From Planctomycetes bacterium UBA1146 (GTDB taxonomy: Bacteria; Planctomycetota; UBA8108; UBA1146): a DNA stretch of 59,650 bases. The DNA is taken from NCBI GenBank assembly GCA_002311345.1, contig DCAA01000029.1, forward strand, positions 149,818 through 209,467, given 5' to 3'. Both the position numbers and the translations under genes were made by a program. Positions 7,526-17,586 of the stretch are shown here, one piece after another; the first letter of the stretch is position 1; each line of letters begins with the position of its first letter. The notes under the pieces are model-generated. The model was not told the origin of the DNA, did not search any database, and saw only the letters and a program-made list of their open reading frames with translations.

Positions 7526-10500
7526 CAATACGGGATCTCCTCATGCCGCAACACACGCCATTCCTTGCGATGTTCAACGCTCAAATTCCGCAACACCGGA
7601 AGGTGTTTCCATTCGTCGTTCCAGAAACCATTTCCGAGCGGACCGTAGGCGCCCGGACGATGACGGTAGTAGATGCGGATTTCGAGAGCATCGCTGAGCC
7701 TATCGATCTGGTTCAAGGCATCCGGATCGTCGAACTGGTATAGCCCTCCCGGCTGATTGGTCGGTTCGGAGTCCCAGCCTGGATAACCATCGAAACGAGC
7801 CAGCACACGGACGGTGCCCATCGTCCTGCGATTACGCGCTTCTTCCACTTCCCAACCGATTCGATCCCACATGGTGCCCGGCATCGTCCATGCCCGTTCG
7901 AGATACTGGAGATCCTTCGATTCGACCAGCGGCTGGTAACGATCATGATGTCGGGGCACCAGTTCGATAGCGGGTGTGTTGACGCCAGGTTGTCGAAATT
8001 GGGTACCAAATCGGCCATGGAAGATTCCCCGACCGGATCGGTCATCCCTGAACAGCCCGAAGGCAGCCCCCTCCGGACCGGTGTGTGCCACGATCTCGTC
8101 GAGTGTGGCGGGATTTCCGTCGTCGAGCAGCAGATATCCCTCGCCACGCGGAAATCCAGCCGGGTTTCCAAGGGTACTGAGAGAGATCTCGGTGATGGCT
8201 CCCGCCAGCCGCACGATGGGGATGGCGGGGATCGGCAACAGAGCGTTGTAACCGAGTGAATTGCTCAATCGTTCGGTGCCCAACATGCCTCGTGTGAGAA
8301 TGTCGATATCTCTGAATGGGAGTAGACGCATTCGAATCGTGTTGGTCACGACCTGGGTTTGCCCGGAAGCATCGATGTAACTCCATTGAAAAACGTATCC
8401 GCCAACGGGGGTCCCGAGTTGACCACGGAGCACATTACGCAGCACTCCATTGGAAGCCTGTTCGTAGAACAATATCTCCCGGTTGCTTCCGCTGATGATC
8501 TCGAGAAATCCACCATTTGGCGGCAACTGCTGGGTGCTATTGACCTTGACAATATTGACCACTTCAGTTCTCAGATCACGTGCCGGGTCGTACGGAAGTA
8601 TCACCCCATCAGCCAGCGCGTCTTCATTCAGGAACGGATCCCTGGGCAAATCTTGTGTGAGCTGGATGACGATGTCCTGATCTACCTGGCCAGGATCAAA
8701 GGAGTAGTGCATCGCTTCTTCATCGATCAGCAGCAGTCCTTCAGTCTTGCCCATTCCAAAAGCTCTTGGATCTGCTCGGGCGAAGGATCTGGCGAATCCT
8801 TCTCCAGTGGCTGCCGGGATCAAACGGGACCTTGCGAGCAATCGCAAGCGGTCGAGTCCACCGCCGGGTTGCTCGGAGTCACTTGCGCCATAAGAGCTTC
8901 TCAGCACCTCGGCACGGGTACCGGCGGGTACGCTGGAAGAACCAGGCAACGAATCCTTGATATACGATCCGTTTGGCCTCACCGGGAAGGCGAAGGTGTC
9001 CACATCGACCCCGTCGATGCGACTGAAGCGGATCTCGTCGATCGTTCCTGGAGCATCGATACCGTTGCCGACAATCGCAGGGGTACCAAAGATAAGATCT
9101 CCGCCGGAAGTCGCAGGCAAACCGCCACTCGGGAATTTACGGATCCTGGGATCCTGAACCGGCAGATAAGTGCCCTCGGGTGGAAACAAGAAACTGAGGT
9201 AGACCCCGGTATCGGCTTCGCGAACTTTTCTCACTCTGAGCGGGAGAGTTTCTCGCAGTCGCGCTGTCGGATCACCATAGCCGTCGCCGAGGATGACTTC
9301 ATCCATGTAACCTGCGCCAGCGCCGACCGTCCGGACCACCTGCACCAGTTCCTGGCCGGCGAGATGCAAAACGACACCATTTTCATCCCAGCGCGGACGA
9401 TTTTGCCGAAACGGATCAGACGAATTGACATACCGATTACCAGTGTATCCGCGAAATGCATCGGCAAGATCCGGATCACAGATGAAATACTTACCCTCGG
9501 CGAGTTGGGTATAGCGAATCCACTCGACATCGAGCAGCACACCACCAGGGAGTACTCCGGGTGGACGGTCGATCTGCACCACCCCGGAAGGAGCATAGAG
9601 CTGATCAAGATTGGTGGCGTCCGCCTCGATGGAAACACCAAACACCAGCAGTCGAGTATCACCAGGATTGGCGCTGGTGCCGTCAGTTACCTGGGAGTTG
9701 AGGAGGGCCCTTCCCATCCCCGTGAATCGATACAATCCCGGTACCGGACCAGGCGTGATGCTCGAGTACTTTGCGAACTCGGATGCGACATGCTGCATGA
9801 CACCGGTCGCGTTGCGGGTGTACTGACGTATCTTGATGTATCCGTGCGCTGGAAAGCCAAGCTCGAACGGATGGCTACCCTGGGTCTGCACCAGCAACGA
9901 GATGGAACTGGCCCCGAAAGGCTCCAGTTCGAGAGTGCTGATGAGGCCCGGCGCCGTGAAGCCGGCATCGGTACTGGCCCTGGCATAGGTAGCCGGTCCC
10001 AGTTCGATCGCACCATTGCTGGCGTTGAATGATCGAATTTGCATCGTCGGGGGCATCTCCAGAGCCAGCGAGGCGCCACCGGGACCGATGATGATCCGGT
10101 TTCCCGAATCCTCGACACCGAGACGCTCGTCCGAGTTGGCCAGTGGCAGTGAATATCCGAGCAAACGTACCGGGGTTCCCCTCGCATGTTGATTGCGAAC
10201 CGTTCCTCGTGCGCCGCGACCGATGGGAGGTTGTCCGTTGGGGCCGGGAGGACGGACGATGAAGGCCGCACCTTCTTTGCCGACATAATCGATCGCTTCT
10301 GCCCCGACAAGCAGGGTTCCTGTCGGAGGGAACCGGGCAGCCATGTCTTCATCCTCGACGCGCACCCGGTTGCTGGTCATCGAACAACCTCCAGCAAGGC
10401 GAGTCAGCCAGGATTGGCGACCCACAGGCCTGCGGTCGATCAACAGCACAAGATCGCCGGGTCTCGTCGATCTCCAGCCAGCTGTGATGTGGTACCAGGT

Positions 10501-13254
10501 ATCATCGGCGAAAGTCGTAGGCGTGACCTGATAACGGACTTCAGCAGCCGGTAGGACGTTGTTACTCCATGCCAGAGCAGATCCGGTGTCGTCGATAACC
10601 TGCAAGACCAGTTCCTGGGTCTCTCCATCGAAGTACAAGCGAGTACGGTCACGATAAGGTTCGTTGGTCGCGCCGATGGAATCAAAGATGATTTTATTGC
10701 CGCTACGAGATCCCCAGCGGGGGCGATACCAGAAATCGATCATCGCCGGAATCGTCGTCAAAGCCTCGGGCGTTTCCAGTTGTCCAGCAACGGCAGCTCC
10801 AGTTGGATCAAAACCAGGGGAAGCACCTGGAGGATTCACCACCACACCTCCAGGGCCGACAACGATCCTGACGCCGTCCTGTCCGTTTCTGCCACCTTGC
10901 TCCGGTTCATCCCGAATCAGAACAGATCTTTTCCAGGGACCGTCTTCGAGTTCGTGGCCTTCGATCGTCTCACTGAAATGCTCCACCTCGAACAATCCCA
11001 GCGAACCAAAACCGTAATTGCCGGTGACCATTTCGTTCGAGATGGTGGTGCCTCGAAGAGTCCCTTCATCGAGTGATGGTCCGGTGAAGCGACGGCGATT
11101 CAAAGGCACCGGTCCACTGATCATAAGATTCGATGCACGACCGGGGACGAAAGTACTGTTGAAGCGGGAGAAGGGTCCGCGGCCGACATTTCTGGTCGAA
11201 TAAAGAGAAGCCCAATCTGCCTGGGTCTCAAGTCTCAGGAAGAGAGGGTCTGGAGGCGCGACTTCGATGATTTCTCTCAAACGTACCGTCGCTTCCGGAT
11301 ATCCGGCGGGATTTCTGAAAACACCTTTCGATTCCACCGTGTAGATGTCAGAGGTCGCAAAACAGAAACCAGTGGTCGAGATCGACAGTCTCGGATGATT
11401 GGGATTGAGCGCATTGAGCAAGATGGCAGAGGTGTCTTGACCATCGAGATGGCCACCAGATTGCGCCGACTCGACAATCACCCTGAACGCCTCATAACCT
11501 TCGATCGGCATCGCTTCCATCAGCAGATTTGTCACTTCTCGGGCTTCCTTGACGGTGACTGCATTGAACCTCTCGCCGAAGCGTTCGATGGACAATCCCG
11601 TGATGACGGCCTCGACGACTTTGCGGGGTGCAGTATTTATGTTCACAGGATGCCTCAAGGAAGCGCTGACCATCGCTTCACGTTCTGCCCATTCATGCTT
11701 GAGAGGCTCTTTCAGGATCACGCCACCTTGAAAGATGCCGCCGCGGCCCATACCACGGAATCCACCCCTGGGAGTGGGAAAGGCACCGGCGGCGAGACCG
11801 TACTCGACCTTGGAAGGATTCGAGATGCTTCGAATTCGCACGACAGTTCCCGGATTGAAGAAGTCGTAGCGTGGTAGGCGCATCTGGGGAACACCCAACA
11901 ATGCACTGTTGGTGATCTCTCCTTGCACCATCTGTTCTTGCGACCACTCCCTCGGTTGGGTTGAACTGGTCGTGATGTACTGGCGGATCTGTTCGTAGTT
12001 GTGAGCAGAAAAGGTTTCCATTCCTGGAATGTCGTAGATCTGCTGGAATGCGACGACAGCCCCTGGAAAATATTTCTTCGACTGATTCTTTATCTTCTTC
12101 AACTCAGGAGCGATGAAGGTCTGGTAGACACCCTTGAACGCATTGCCCTGTGCTTTGCTCAGATCGATATTGAGCCGCTCGAGAACGACGGAGGCTTCGA
12201 TTACCGCTGCCTTGCCCCGGACCGATTCGACCAGATCAACAACCTCCCGGGGAATGTTGTTATCGAGAAATAGTTTTCTGGCCTTGCGGTACTCGGCTTC
12301 ATCGACCTCCTCGTCGTCCTTCTTGAGGATAGAAGGATCGATACCTGCACGGACCAGCATCTCCGGTGTCAGTCCCCAATCAGCCATGTTGTCAAAACTG
12401 AGTCCAACAACAGCGAGCGTCTGGAGGAAGTAAGGAACCACCGACCAGTCAGCGATCTGTCGGATGCCGAGCGGGGTACGGAAAGCGGCAATCTCTCCAT
12501 CGGAGAGGTTTTTGAGTCGATGCAGAAATACCTTCAACCCACGCAGGTCAAATACGGGCCAGCCCTCAACATGCGACCAGGTTCCTGACAGGTACTGGCC
12601 CCGGAAAACGCCCGTCAGGGCTTTCTCGGTCTTGCCCGTGTAAGAAACCGCCTCGACCGTAAAAAACACAGGATTGAGTATGACCACGACTCCATCGATG
12701 GTGTCAGGATCATCGTCAACAGGAAAAGAAGACGTGTCATCGAGCGGCAGTGAATCGATCTCTTGATCGTATGCGATCGATTCCGACAGATGACTGCCGG
12801 CGAGCAGGTTACCGATCAAGTTTGGCATCGCAGTATTGAGGTTGATCTTTCCCTGCTCATCTTCGACATGAGCGTCGAGAATCAATTCACCACTACCGCG
12901 CACTTGTAACGTGGACGGCCCCTCGCCGCCGAGCGCATCGGATGAGAAACTCCTTGGGAAATTGATCGAGATCTCGTCAATGTCATCAACGAGATCCGGA
13001 GCCGTAGAACCCGGTTGCCAGTTCTCTCTTTCCCGACTGTGGTGTGTATCGAACAGGCTACTCACGGCGTGGTCGCGAGCGCTGAGGGCACCCAATCTGG
13101 CACGATGTTGGGCGACAGAGCGTGCTGCTCCCTTTTCCTGTAATCTCATCGAGATGACAAAGGGTGTACCGATGGCAGCCAGTGCCGCAAGCACGAGGAT
13201 TACCATCAACAGTGCCATACCGCGCTCGGGATTGGTTGCTGGATGACTAACCAC
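7525..13254 (-). CDS. Giant GspK-like pseudopilin (1909 aa) with LamG-like domain
   Basis: A GTG start overlaps the GspH-like stop (GTGGTTAG) with GGGAG upstream. The leader ends ERG before MALLMVILVLAALAAIG. GspK hallmarks are the EDEQGKINLNTAM segment (about 130-142) and the helix-hairpin block VNINTAPRKVVEAVI (about 536-550). A concanavalin A/LamG-type domain lies at about 835-953 (IDFWYRPRWG ... WYHITAGWRS ... DRRPVGRQSW). The roughly 950 residues after it are beta-rich with repeated TXXXXFPXXG-like and DEIRFSRIDG segments, without a recognised domain. Typical GspK has about 330 residues, so this is five to six times longer. Composition is uniform with its neighbours, so a chimera of frames is unlikely. 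It probably forms an extended tip or adhesin-like cap; that is inference. Confidence 0.78.
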   Translation of the reverse strand: MVSHPATNPERGMALLMVILVLAALAAIGTPFVISMRLQEKGAARSVAQHRARLGALSARDHAVSSLFDTHHSRERENWQPGSTAPDLVDDIDEISINFPRSFSSDALGGEGPSTLQVRGSGELILDAHVEDEQGKINLNTAMPNLIGNLLAGSHLSESIAYDQEIDSLPLDDTSSFPVDDDPDTIDGVVVILNPVFFTVEAVSYTGKTEKALTGVFRGQYLSGTWSHVEGWPVFDLRGLKVFLHRLKNLSDGEIAAFRTPLGIRQIADWSVVPYFLQTLAVVGLSFDNMADWGLTPEMLVRAGIDPSILKKDDEEVDEAEYRKARKLFLDNNIPREVVDLVESVRGKAAVIEASVVLERLNIDLSKAQGNAFKGVYQTFIAPELKKIKNQSKKYFPGAVVAFQQIYDIPGMETFSAHNYEQIRQYITTSSTQPREWSQEQMVQGEITNSALLGVPQMRLPRYDFFNPGTVVRIRSISNPSKVEYGLAAGAFPTPRGGFRGMGRGGIFQGGVILKEPLKHEWAEREAMVSASLRHPVNINTAPRKVVEAVITGLSIERFGERFNAVTVKEAREVTNLLMEAMPIEGYEAFRVIVESAQSGGHLDGQDTSAILLNALNPNHPRLSISTTGFCFATSDIYTVESKGVFRNPAGYPEATVRLREIIEVAPPDPLFLRLETQADWASLYSTRNVGRGPFSRFNSTFVPGRASNLMISGPVPLNRRRFTGPSLDEGTLRGTTISNEMVTGNYGFGSLGLFEVEHFSETIEGHELEDGPWKRSVLIRDEPEQGGRNGQDGVRIVVGPGGVVVNPPGASPGFDPTGAAVAGQLETPEALTTIPAMIDFWYRPRWGSRSGNKIIFDSIGATNEPYRDRTRLYFDGETQELVLQVIDDTGSALAWSNNVLPAAEVRYQVTPTTFADDTWYHITAGWRSTRPGDLVLLIDRRPVGRQSWLTRLAGGCSMTSNRVRVEDEDMAARFPPTGTLLVGAEAIDYVGKEGAAFIVRPPGPNGQPPIGRGARGTVRNQHARGTPVRLLGYSLPLANSDERLGVEDSGNRIIIGPGGASLALEMPPTMQIRSFNASNGAIELGPATYARASTDAGFTAPGLISTLELEPFGASSISLLVQTQGSHPFELGFPAHGYIKIRQYTRNATGVMQHVASEFAKYSSITPGPVPGLYRFTGMGRALLNSQVTDGTSANPGDTRLLVFGVSIEADATNLDQLYAPSGVVQIDRPPGVLPGGVLLDVEWIRYTQLAEGKYFICDPDLADAFRGYTGNRYVNSSDPFRQNRPRWDENGVVLHLAGQELVQVVRTVGAGAGYMDEVILGDGYGDPTARLRETLPLRVRKVREADTGVYLSFLFPPEGTYLPVQDPRIRKFPSGGLPATSGGDLIFGTPAIVGNGIDAPGTIDEIRFSRIDGVDVDTFAFPVRPNGSYIKDSLPGSSSVPAGTRAEVLRSSYGASDSEQPGGGLDRLRLLARSRLIPAATGEGFARSFARADPRAFGMGKTEGLLLIDEEAMHYSFDPGQVDQDIVIQLTQDLPRDPFLNEDALADGVILPYDPARDLRTEVVNIVKVNSTQQLPPNGGFLEIISGSNREILFYEQASNGVLRNVLRGQLGTPVGGYVFQWSYIDASGQTQVVTNTIRMRLLPFRDIDILTRGMLGTERLSNSLGYNALLPIPAIPIVRLAGAITEISLSTLGNPAGFPRGEGYLLLDDGNPATLDEIVAHTGPEGAAFGLFRDDRSGRGIFHGRFGTQFRQPGVNTPAIELVPRHHDRYQPLVESKDLQYLERAWTMPGTMWDRIGWEVEEARNRRTMGTVRVLARFDGYPGWDSEPTNQPGGLYQFDDPDALNQIDRLSDALEIRIYYRHRPGAYGPLGNGFWNDEWKHLPVLRNLSVEHRKEWRVLRHEEIPY

Positions 13255-14641
13255 GAATAGCTCCCGTCAAGTCGATGACTACATTGTGGAGCCTCAGTAC
13301 CGAAACCCCATCCACTTCACCAATTCCAACATGAATTCCAGGCGTCATCGGCAACATATATTCGGGTTTGACGTCGACGTCGAGGTCCTCTTGCCCTTGT
13401 TTCCAGGTTTCGAGAAATAACATGAGATCGGCAATAGGGCTGCCAAAAGCCTCTTCTACGGCGGCGGCCTGATCTTCTTTCTCCCGCCGTTTGCGCATCA
13501 ACTGATCACGAAAACTCTCGCCAACGACTGCCGTCGAATCTGTCGCTTCGAGCTCGACAAAGCCCCCCACCTCGGCGATATGAATGACGGCCGGAAAATC
13601 ATGCTTGAGCGGATCGAGGGCACCACGCCCATCCAGGTGCAATAATTGTTTAGGACCGAGCAACTCGATATCCACCGGTAGTTCGATGGTCACGGGTTCT
13701 GTTGCAGCGCGAAGGATGATCTGGTCGATGGCGCCGAGGAAGAAACGGTTGGGATGACTGATCCAGAGATCTCCATCACCAGTCGGGACCTCGCCTCGCG
13801 TGATGGGCCAATCCTGCGGGTCGACCATCTCGAAACCGTCCGGGATCCAGTAGTGCTCGACTCCGTCAATTTCGATCACTACATCGATTCCATCGAAAGT
13901 TACCCTCAGGTGCACCCACCGATCAGGGAACACCAGCGCGCCTTCGGTTTGCGCTCTGAAGAAGATCCCATCGATGGCTGAATCAGGATCACCAATTTCA
14001 AGATACGCCGCACCGTCTGCCAGTAACCCCATCTCGAACGAACCAGGAATTCCAATGACCGCCAATTTCATTTCCCGGCGTGGATCTGAATACCCACCAT
14101 GGGGTTCGACTCCGTCCTCTGACTGCCATGGTGGTTGCCAGAAACGAACCCAGGCTTCGGCAGAAAGACCTCGTTTCATGTTGTAACGCGGCAGATACCG
14201 CGCATGCATCGCTGCACCGTCATTGACAAACAATGCAGCGGATCCTATCGATCCCTTGCAAACCTCGATGTGCCCCGTGACCTGGGCTGTTTCGCGGAAT
14301 GCGCCCGAGATGGACTTCCCCACCTGTAGTGGCGAGCCTTCTGCAATCCCATCGAGATCCTCGAAATCCCAGGCAGCAACGGTTTCGAATCCGAACGCAG
14401 AGACTCTTCTACGATCCGGATCGACCAGTACACGGCTCGGCATTCCGGATGTGATGGACCAGTTACGCGCCGCACGAACGGTCGTGGATACACCGCTGGC
14501 AGCTACTTCGAGTGTCTGGGCCTCGCCGAATGAGCGAAATATCGACACCGACATTCCAAGCACGATGGTGATAATAGACAAGACCACCAGCAGTTCGATC
14601 AAGGTCACACCGGTAGAGGTGTAATTCCTTGATATCACCAT
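13247..14641 (-). CDS. GspH-like pseudopilin carrying a concanavalin A-like domain
   Basis: The leader ends STG before VTLIELLVVLSIITIVLGM, a classical prepilin motif with E+5. GspH would be about 170 residues; this protein has 464. The excess begins with AAWDFEDLDGIA and continues through LSAEAWVRFWQ, RWVHLRVTFDGIDVVIEIDG and FFLGAIDQIILRA, the hallmarks of a LamG/jelly-roll lectin fold (about residues 85-300). The start overlaps the GspG stop by seven bases (ATGGTGA). It is probably a minor pseudopilin exposing a carbohydrate-binding-type fold; the ligand is unknown. Confidence 0.75.
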   Translation of the reverse strand: MVISRNYTSTGVTLIELLVVLSIITIVLGMSVSIFRSFGEAQTLEVAASGVSTTVRAARNWSITSGMPSRVLVDPDRRRVSAFGFETVAAWDFEDLDGIAEGSPLQVGKSISGAFRETAQVTGHIEVCKGSIGSAALFVNDGAAMHARYLPRYNMKRGLSAEAWVRFWQPPWQSEDGVEPHGGYSDPRREMKLAVIGIPGSFEMGLLADGAAYLEIGDPDSAIDGIFFRAQTEGALVFPDRWVHLRVTFDGIDVVIEIDGVEHYWIPDGFEMVDPQDWPITRGEVPTGDGDLWISHPNRFFLGAIDQIILRAATEPVTIELPVDIELLGPKQLLHLDGRGALDPLKHDFPAVIHIAEVGGFVELEATDSTAVVGESFRDQLMRKRREKEDQAAAVEEAFGSPIADLMLFLETWKQGQEDLDVDVKPEYMLPMTPGIHVGIGEVDGVSVLRLHNVVIDLTGAIRG

Positions 14642-15261
14642 GACGAGACATCATCTCCGGATCCATTCTGGTGAATTCCGTCCGGTCCGGCAGACCAGAT
14701 CTGGAAGCGCAAAGGGTCATGGAAGGTGGCAGTTTTTTCAGATGTACCTGACGTTACCCTAGTGGCTCCACCTTCCTGGGTCACTGAAAACTCGAGACCA
14801 TAATCACGATTATGGATGTAAACGTATGGAACGCCCCAGGGATCGAGGTACTCCCTTAACTGATCATCTCCGAACACGGATCGCATCTGTTCGAAGAGAT
14901 CAACATTCCCCAGACGATCACCATCGAGATTTTCAAGGAACTCCTCGGAGAAGTCGAAATAGGTTCGTCCCCGGGCACGACTTGCCAGATGCGCAACCAG
15001 ACTCTCATTGCCAAGATCCAGCCCGTTCCCGGTGATATCGTATTCTTGTTCCATCGAGGTTGGTGGGTAATCGCCATAATCAATCTGATAGGATTCGACA
15101 CCGAGAATGAGACGTTGTATCTCGTGTTCGGCAACACCGATGGAACTACGCTTGGTGGCATAACCGATCAACTGGGTGCCGAGTCCCGCCAGTACTCCCA
15201 GAATCGCAATGACGACGAGTAGTTCTACCAGAGTGAATCCTCTTTGATGATCTGATCTCAT
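14635..15261 (-). CDS. gspG: Major pseudopilin GspG-like
   Basis: A short leader MRSDHQRG precedes FTLVELLVVIAILGVLAG, the prepilin peptidase site and transmembrane helix. The C-terminal part has DYPPT, the calcium-loop region YLDPWGVPYVY, and IWSAGPDGI, all typical of GspG (DPWGxPY and SxGPDG). At 208 residues it is somewhat longer than usual (about 145), with an insertion around residues 90-130. Its ATG abuts the upstream stop (TAGATG). It is the structural subunit of the pseudopilus and the best-defined member of the cluster. Confidence 0.88.
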   Translation of the reverse strand: MRSDHQRGFTLVELLVVIAILGVLAGLGTQLIGYATKRSSIGVAEHEIQRLILGVESYQIDYGDYPPTSMEQEYDITGNGLDLGNESLVAHLASRARGRTYFDFSEEFLENLDGDRLGNVDLFEQMRSVFGDDQLREYLDPWGVPYVYIHNRDYGLEFSVTQEGGATRVTSGTSEKTATFHDPLRFQIWSAGPDGIHQNGSGDDVSSW

Positions 15262-17586
15262 CTAGAACTCTCTCTCCTGGGCCACTGTTTCCTTGCGTCG
15301 AAATACCTCGAAGGACTCGATCTCGATCCCCCACTGCTCGTCGAGTGGCGCCTGTCCGGAAAGTCCACCAACAAGACCTCTCTTGCGTGCGGGTCGATAG
15401 GAGATACCTCTGGCGACACGAATACCGTCAAACCAGATCTCTGCACCGTCTCGTCCATCTTCTGTGAACCTGATCTCGAGATCATGAGACAACTGTTGGC
15501 CTGACCAGCTGGTCGACACGAGGTCGTATTCCTCCTGCATTTCCTCGTTATCACTACGGATCATCTCGACATCCGAGCCACCGAGAATCGCGAATCCGAG
15601 CATTCCGTCTGGATCGCGAAAGAACACCAACCCGCCACCAGATCGATCTTCGATTCGAATCGCGATTCGAGTTCCTTCGCCCGCAGAAATCAGCCGGATC
15701 GTTGAACGAATCCCCGTCAACCTGGGCGTCAGGATCTCACGTTTCATCGTGGTCAATCGATCCGGTTGGTATTTCTGAACACCGTCCATGAAGACGGAAC
15801 CATCATGCAGAGACACAGAAATTCCGAAGGCTTCTTCTTCCAACCAGTTGTTGCGGATGGCGCTATCGGACTCACGCTGAAAATCGTCGAACCAGTACTC
15901 TTCTCCGAGTGTTCGGTCTATACGGCGCAAAGATCGCTGCGCCCAACTGAGGGCAGCGGGAATGTCAGGAGCGGCTGAATCACGTAACTTTTCCGGATAG
16001 GTTGCGATTGAATTTTCGATCGAAACTCTTGCAGCAGACAGATCCCCAGACCGGTGCTGGAACTCCGCAAGTGCGTTCCAGGCATCAGCGTCTTCGGGAT
16101 CGATGGAGACAACTTTTTGGAGGGCGCCGTGAGCCTTCTGGGGATCTCCACCGGGACCTCTCTGCGCCAGTGCTAGACGCAGCAATACGTCTGGTCCATC
16201 GAGGCCGCTGGAGATGGCGTATTCCAGCCAACGCCGGGCTTCGGGCAATTTGCCACTTCGAAGCGAATAATCTCCAAGTATCAACGAGCACTCGGCGAAT
16301 GCTGCCGGTGTCAATACGTCCGACCTCATCACCTCCTGCACCGCACTGGTAGGATCCCAGGTGGGTTCGATTCTGCGTCGAGCTTCGAAGGCGAGCAGTT
16401 TTGCTTGCCACAGAGCTCCCTCTTGTCGACTGGCTTCCTGATACAGCGCCAGCGCAGCACTCTTCTCTCCCTGGGATTCGAGCACGTATGCCTCGACCAG
16501 TCTCCAGTCGACAGGCACCACGTCGTTATCTGCTGCAGCACCGAGAAGTCCGAGAGCTTTTTCGAATTGCCCCTGGCGTGCAAATGAGAGCGCAAATGTG
16601 GTGGCGGATTTGCCATCGACCATTCCCGCCTGGAACGCCTTCTTGAAGTCTTGCTCAGCGCCGGAGAGATCGTCATCGAGCAACCTTGCTGATCCCCGAT
16701 AAAGGTATGCCTCACCAGCAGCGGCTCCAGAGGCGACCAGATCGTCGACGAGGCTGTCGAGTATATCTCCTGCCCCTTCAACTCCCGCTGCGTGATCCTG
16801 GGCTGCCCAGCCGATTTCTCGTAACAGCACCTCGGCATCGCTGCCTCCACCACTGTCACGTAGACGAGAGGCAGCTGACCGGGACTCGTCGCTACGACCG
16901 AGCGAATCCAGCAAGATGACGAGATTTCGAAGCGCCCATGCGACGGTCGGATCCGTGACGTCCCCCTGGCTCATTTCCTCCAACAACAGTACCGAGGCTT
17001 CGAGATGACCAACTTGTTTCAGGGCGATAACAGTTCGTTTTTCGATACCCTCGAGCGAAACACCGGAACGGACACCCGAGAGCAAGGTGTCGCACTCGCC
17101 AAGAAGTAATTTCTCACGGGATTCGTCGGAGATCTCGGTCGTCTCTCTGGCATCGTATATCGGAAACAACAACTCGTAGGGTGCTGGATTTTCCGGTTCA
17201 ATTCTGATGGCATCTTCCAGATGTCCTACAGCAAGCTCGAGCAGATTGACATCAGGTCCAAGGCACCATTTCCCCAGTTCCACCTGACTCTCGTAGGATT
17301 CCGGATCCAGACTGCGCGCGACTTTCAGTTCGTAAACCTTCTCTGGAGGATTGCGATGCAATACCCGCGCGATATCAGATCTGAGGAAAGTAGCGGTCCC
17401 CCCTGCCATCTCCAACAGAATCCCATCGGTCCGTTCGCTGAGGATCCTGCCCTCGAAACGGTTACCGTTGATCAGTTCTACGATGTCAAGCGGACGGATC
17501 TGCAGATCTTCATCTTCCTGACCCCGCAGTGTTGGTGAGCAGATGAAACAGACCAGAAGCAGGTAAAAGAGGATCTGAATTTTCAT
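15262..17586 (-). CDS. Secreted TPR protein with N-terminal SH3-like and C-terminal jelly-roll region
   Basis: Residues 1-22 are a signal peptide ending LRGQ. A short beta-domain follows (LDIVELINGNRFEGRIL), like those seen in front of planctomycete envelope proteins. Then come about 500 residues of helical tetratricopeptide-type repeats (for example DADAWNALAEFQHRSGDLSA, ARRWLEYAISSG). The last 200 residues are beta-rich (IAIRIEDRSGGGLVFFRDPD, AEIWFDGIRVARGISY) and resemble a concanavalin/DUF1080-like fold. ATGA overlap with the upstream gene and GAGGAGG support the start. Its position between PilO-like and GspG-like genes suggests a periplasmic assembly or scaffold role. The function is not established. 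Confidence 0.75.
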   Translation of the reverse strand: MKIQILFYLLLVCFICSPTLRGQEDEDLQIRPLDIVELINGNRFEGRILSERTDGILLEMAGGTATFLRSDIARVLHRNPPEKVYELKVARSLDPESYESQVELGKWCLGPDVNLLELAVGHLEDAIRIEPENPAPYELLFPIYDARETTEISDESREKLLLGECDTLLSGVRSGVSLEGIEKRTVIALKQVGHLEASVLLLEEMSQGDVTDPTVAWALRNLVILLDSLGRSDESRSAASRLRDSGGGSDAEVLLREIGWAAQDHAAGVEGAGDILDSLVDDLVASGAAAGEAYLYRGSARLLDDDLSGAEQDFKKAFQAGMVDGKSATTFALSFARQGQFEKALGLLGAAADNDVVPVDWRLVEAYVLESQGEKSAALALYQEASRQEGALWQAKLLAFEARRRIEPTWDPTSAVQEVMRSDVLTPAAFAECSLILGDYSLRSGKLPEARRWLEYAISSGLDGPDVLLRLALAQRGPGGDPQKAHGALQKVVSIDPEDADAWNALAEFQHRSGDLSAARVSIENSIATYPEKLRDSAAPDIPAALSWAQRSLRRIDRTLGEEYWFDDFQRESDSAIRNNWLEEEAFGISVSLHDGSVFMDGVQKYQPDRLTTMKREILTPRLTGIRSTIRLISAGEGTRIAIRIEDRSGGGLVFFRDPDGMLGFAILGGSDVEMIRSDNEEMQEEYDLVSTSWSGQQLSHDLEIRFTEDGRDGAEIWFDGIRVARGISYRPARKRGLVGGLSGQAPLDEQWGIEIESFEVFRRKETVAQEREF

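Noticed and set aside
8359..10032. 557-codon open frame on the plus strand
   Set aside because: It is antisense to the GspK-like gene, whose frame has a prepilin leader and conserved motifs. Its translation has no domain and a His/Ile/Arg composition typical of an antisense shadow.
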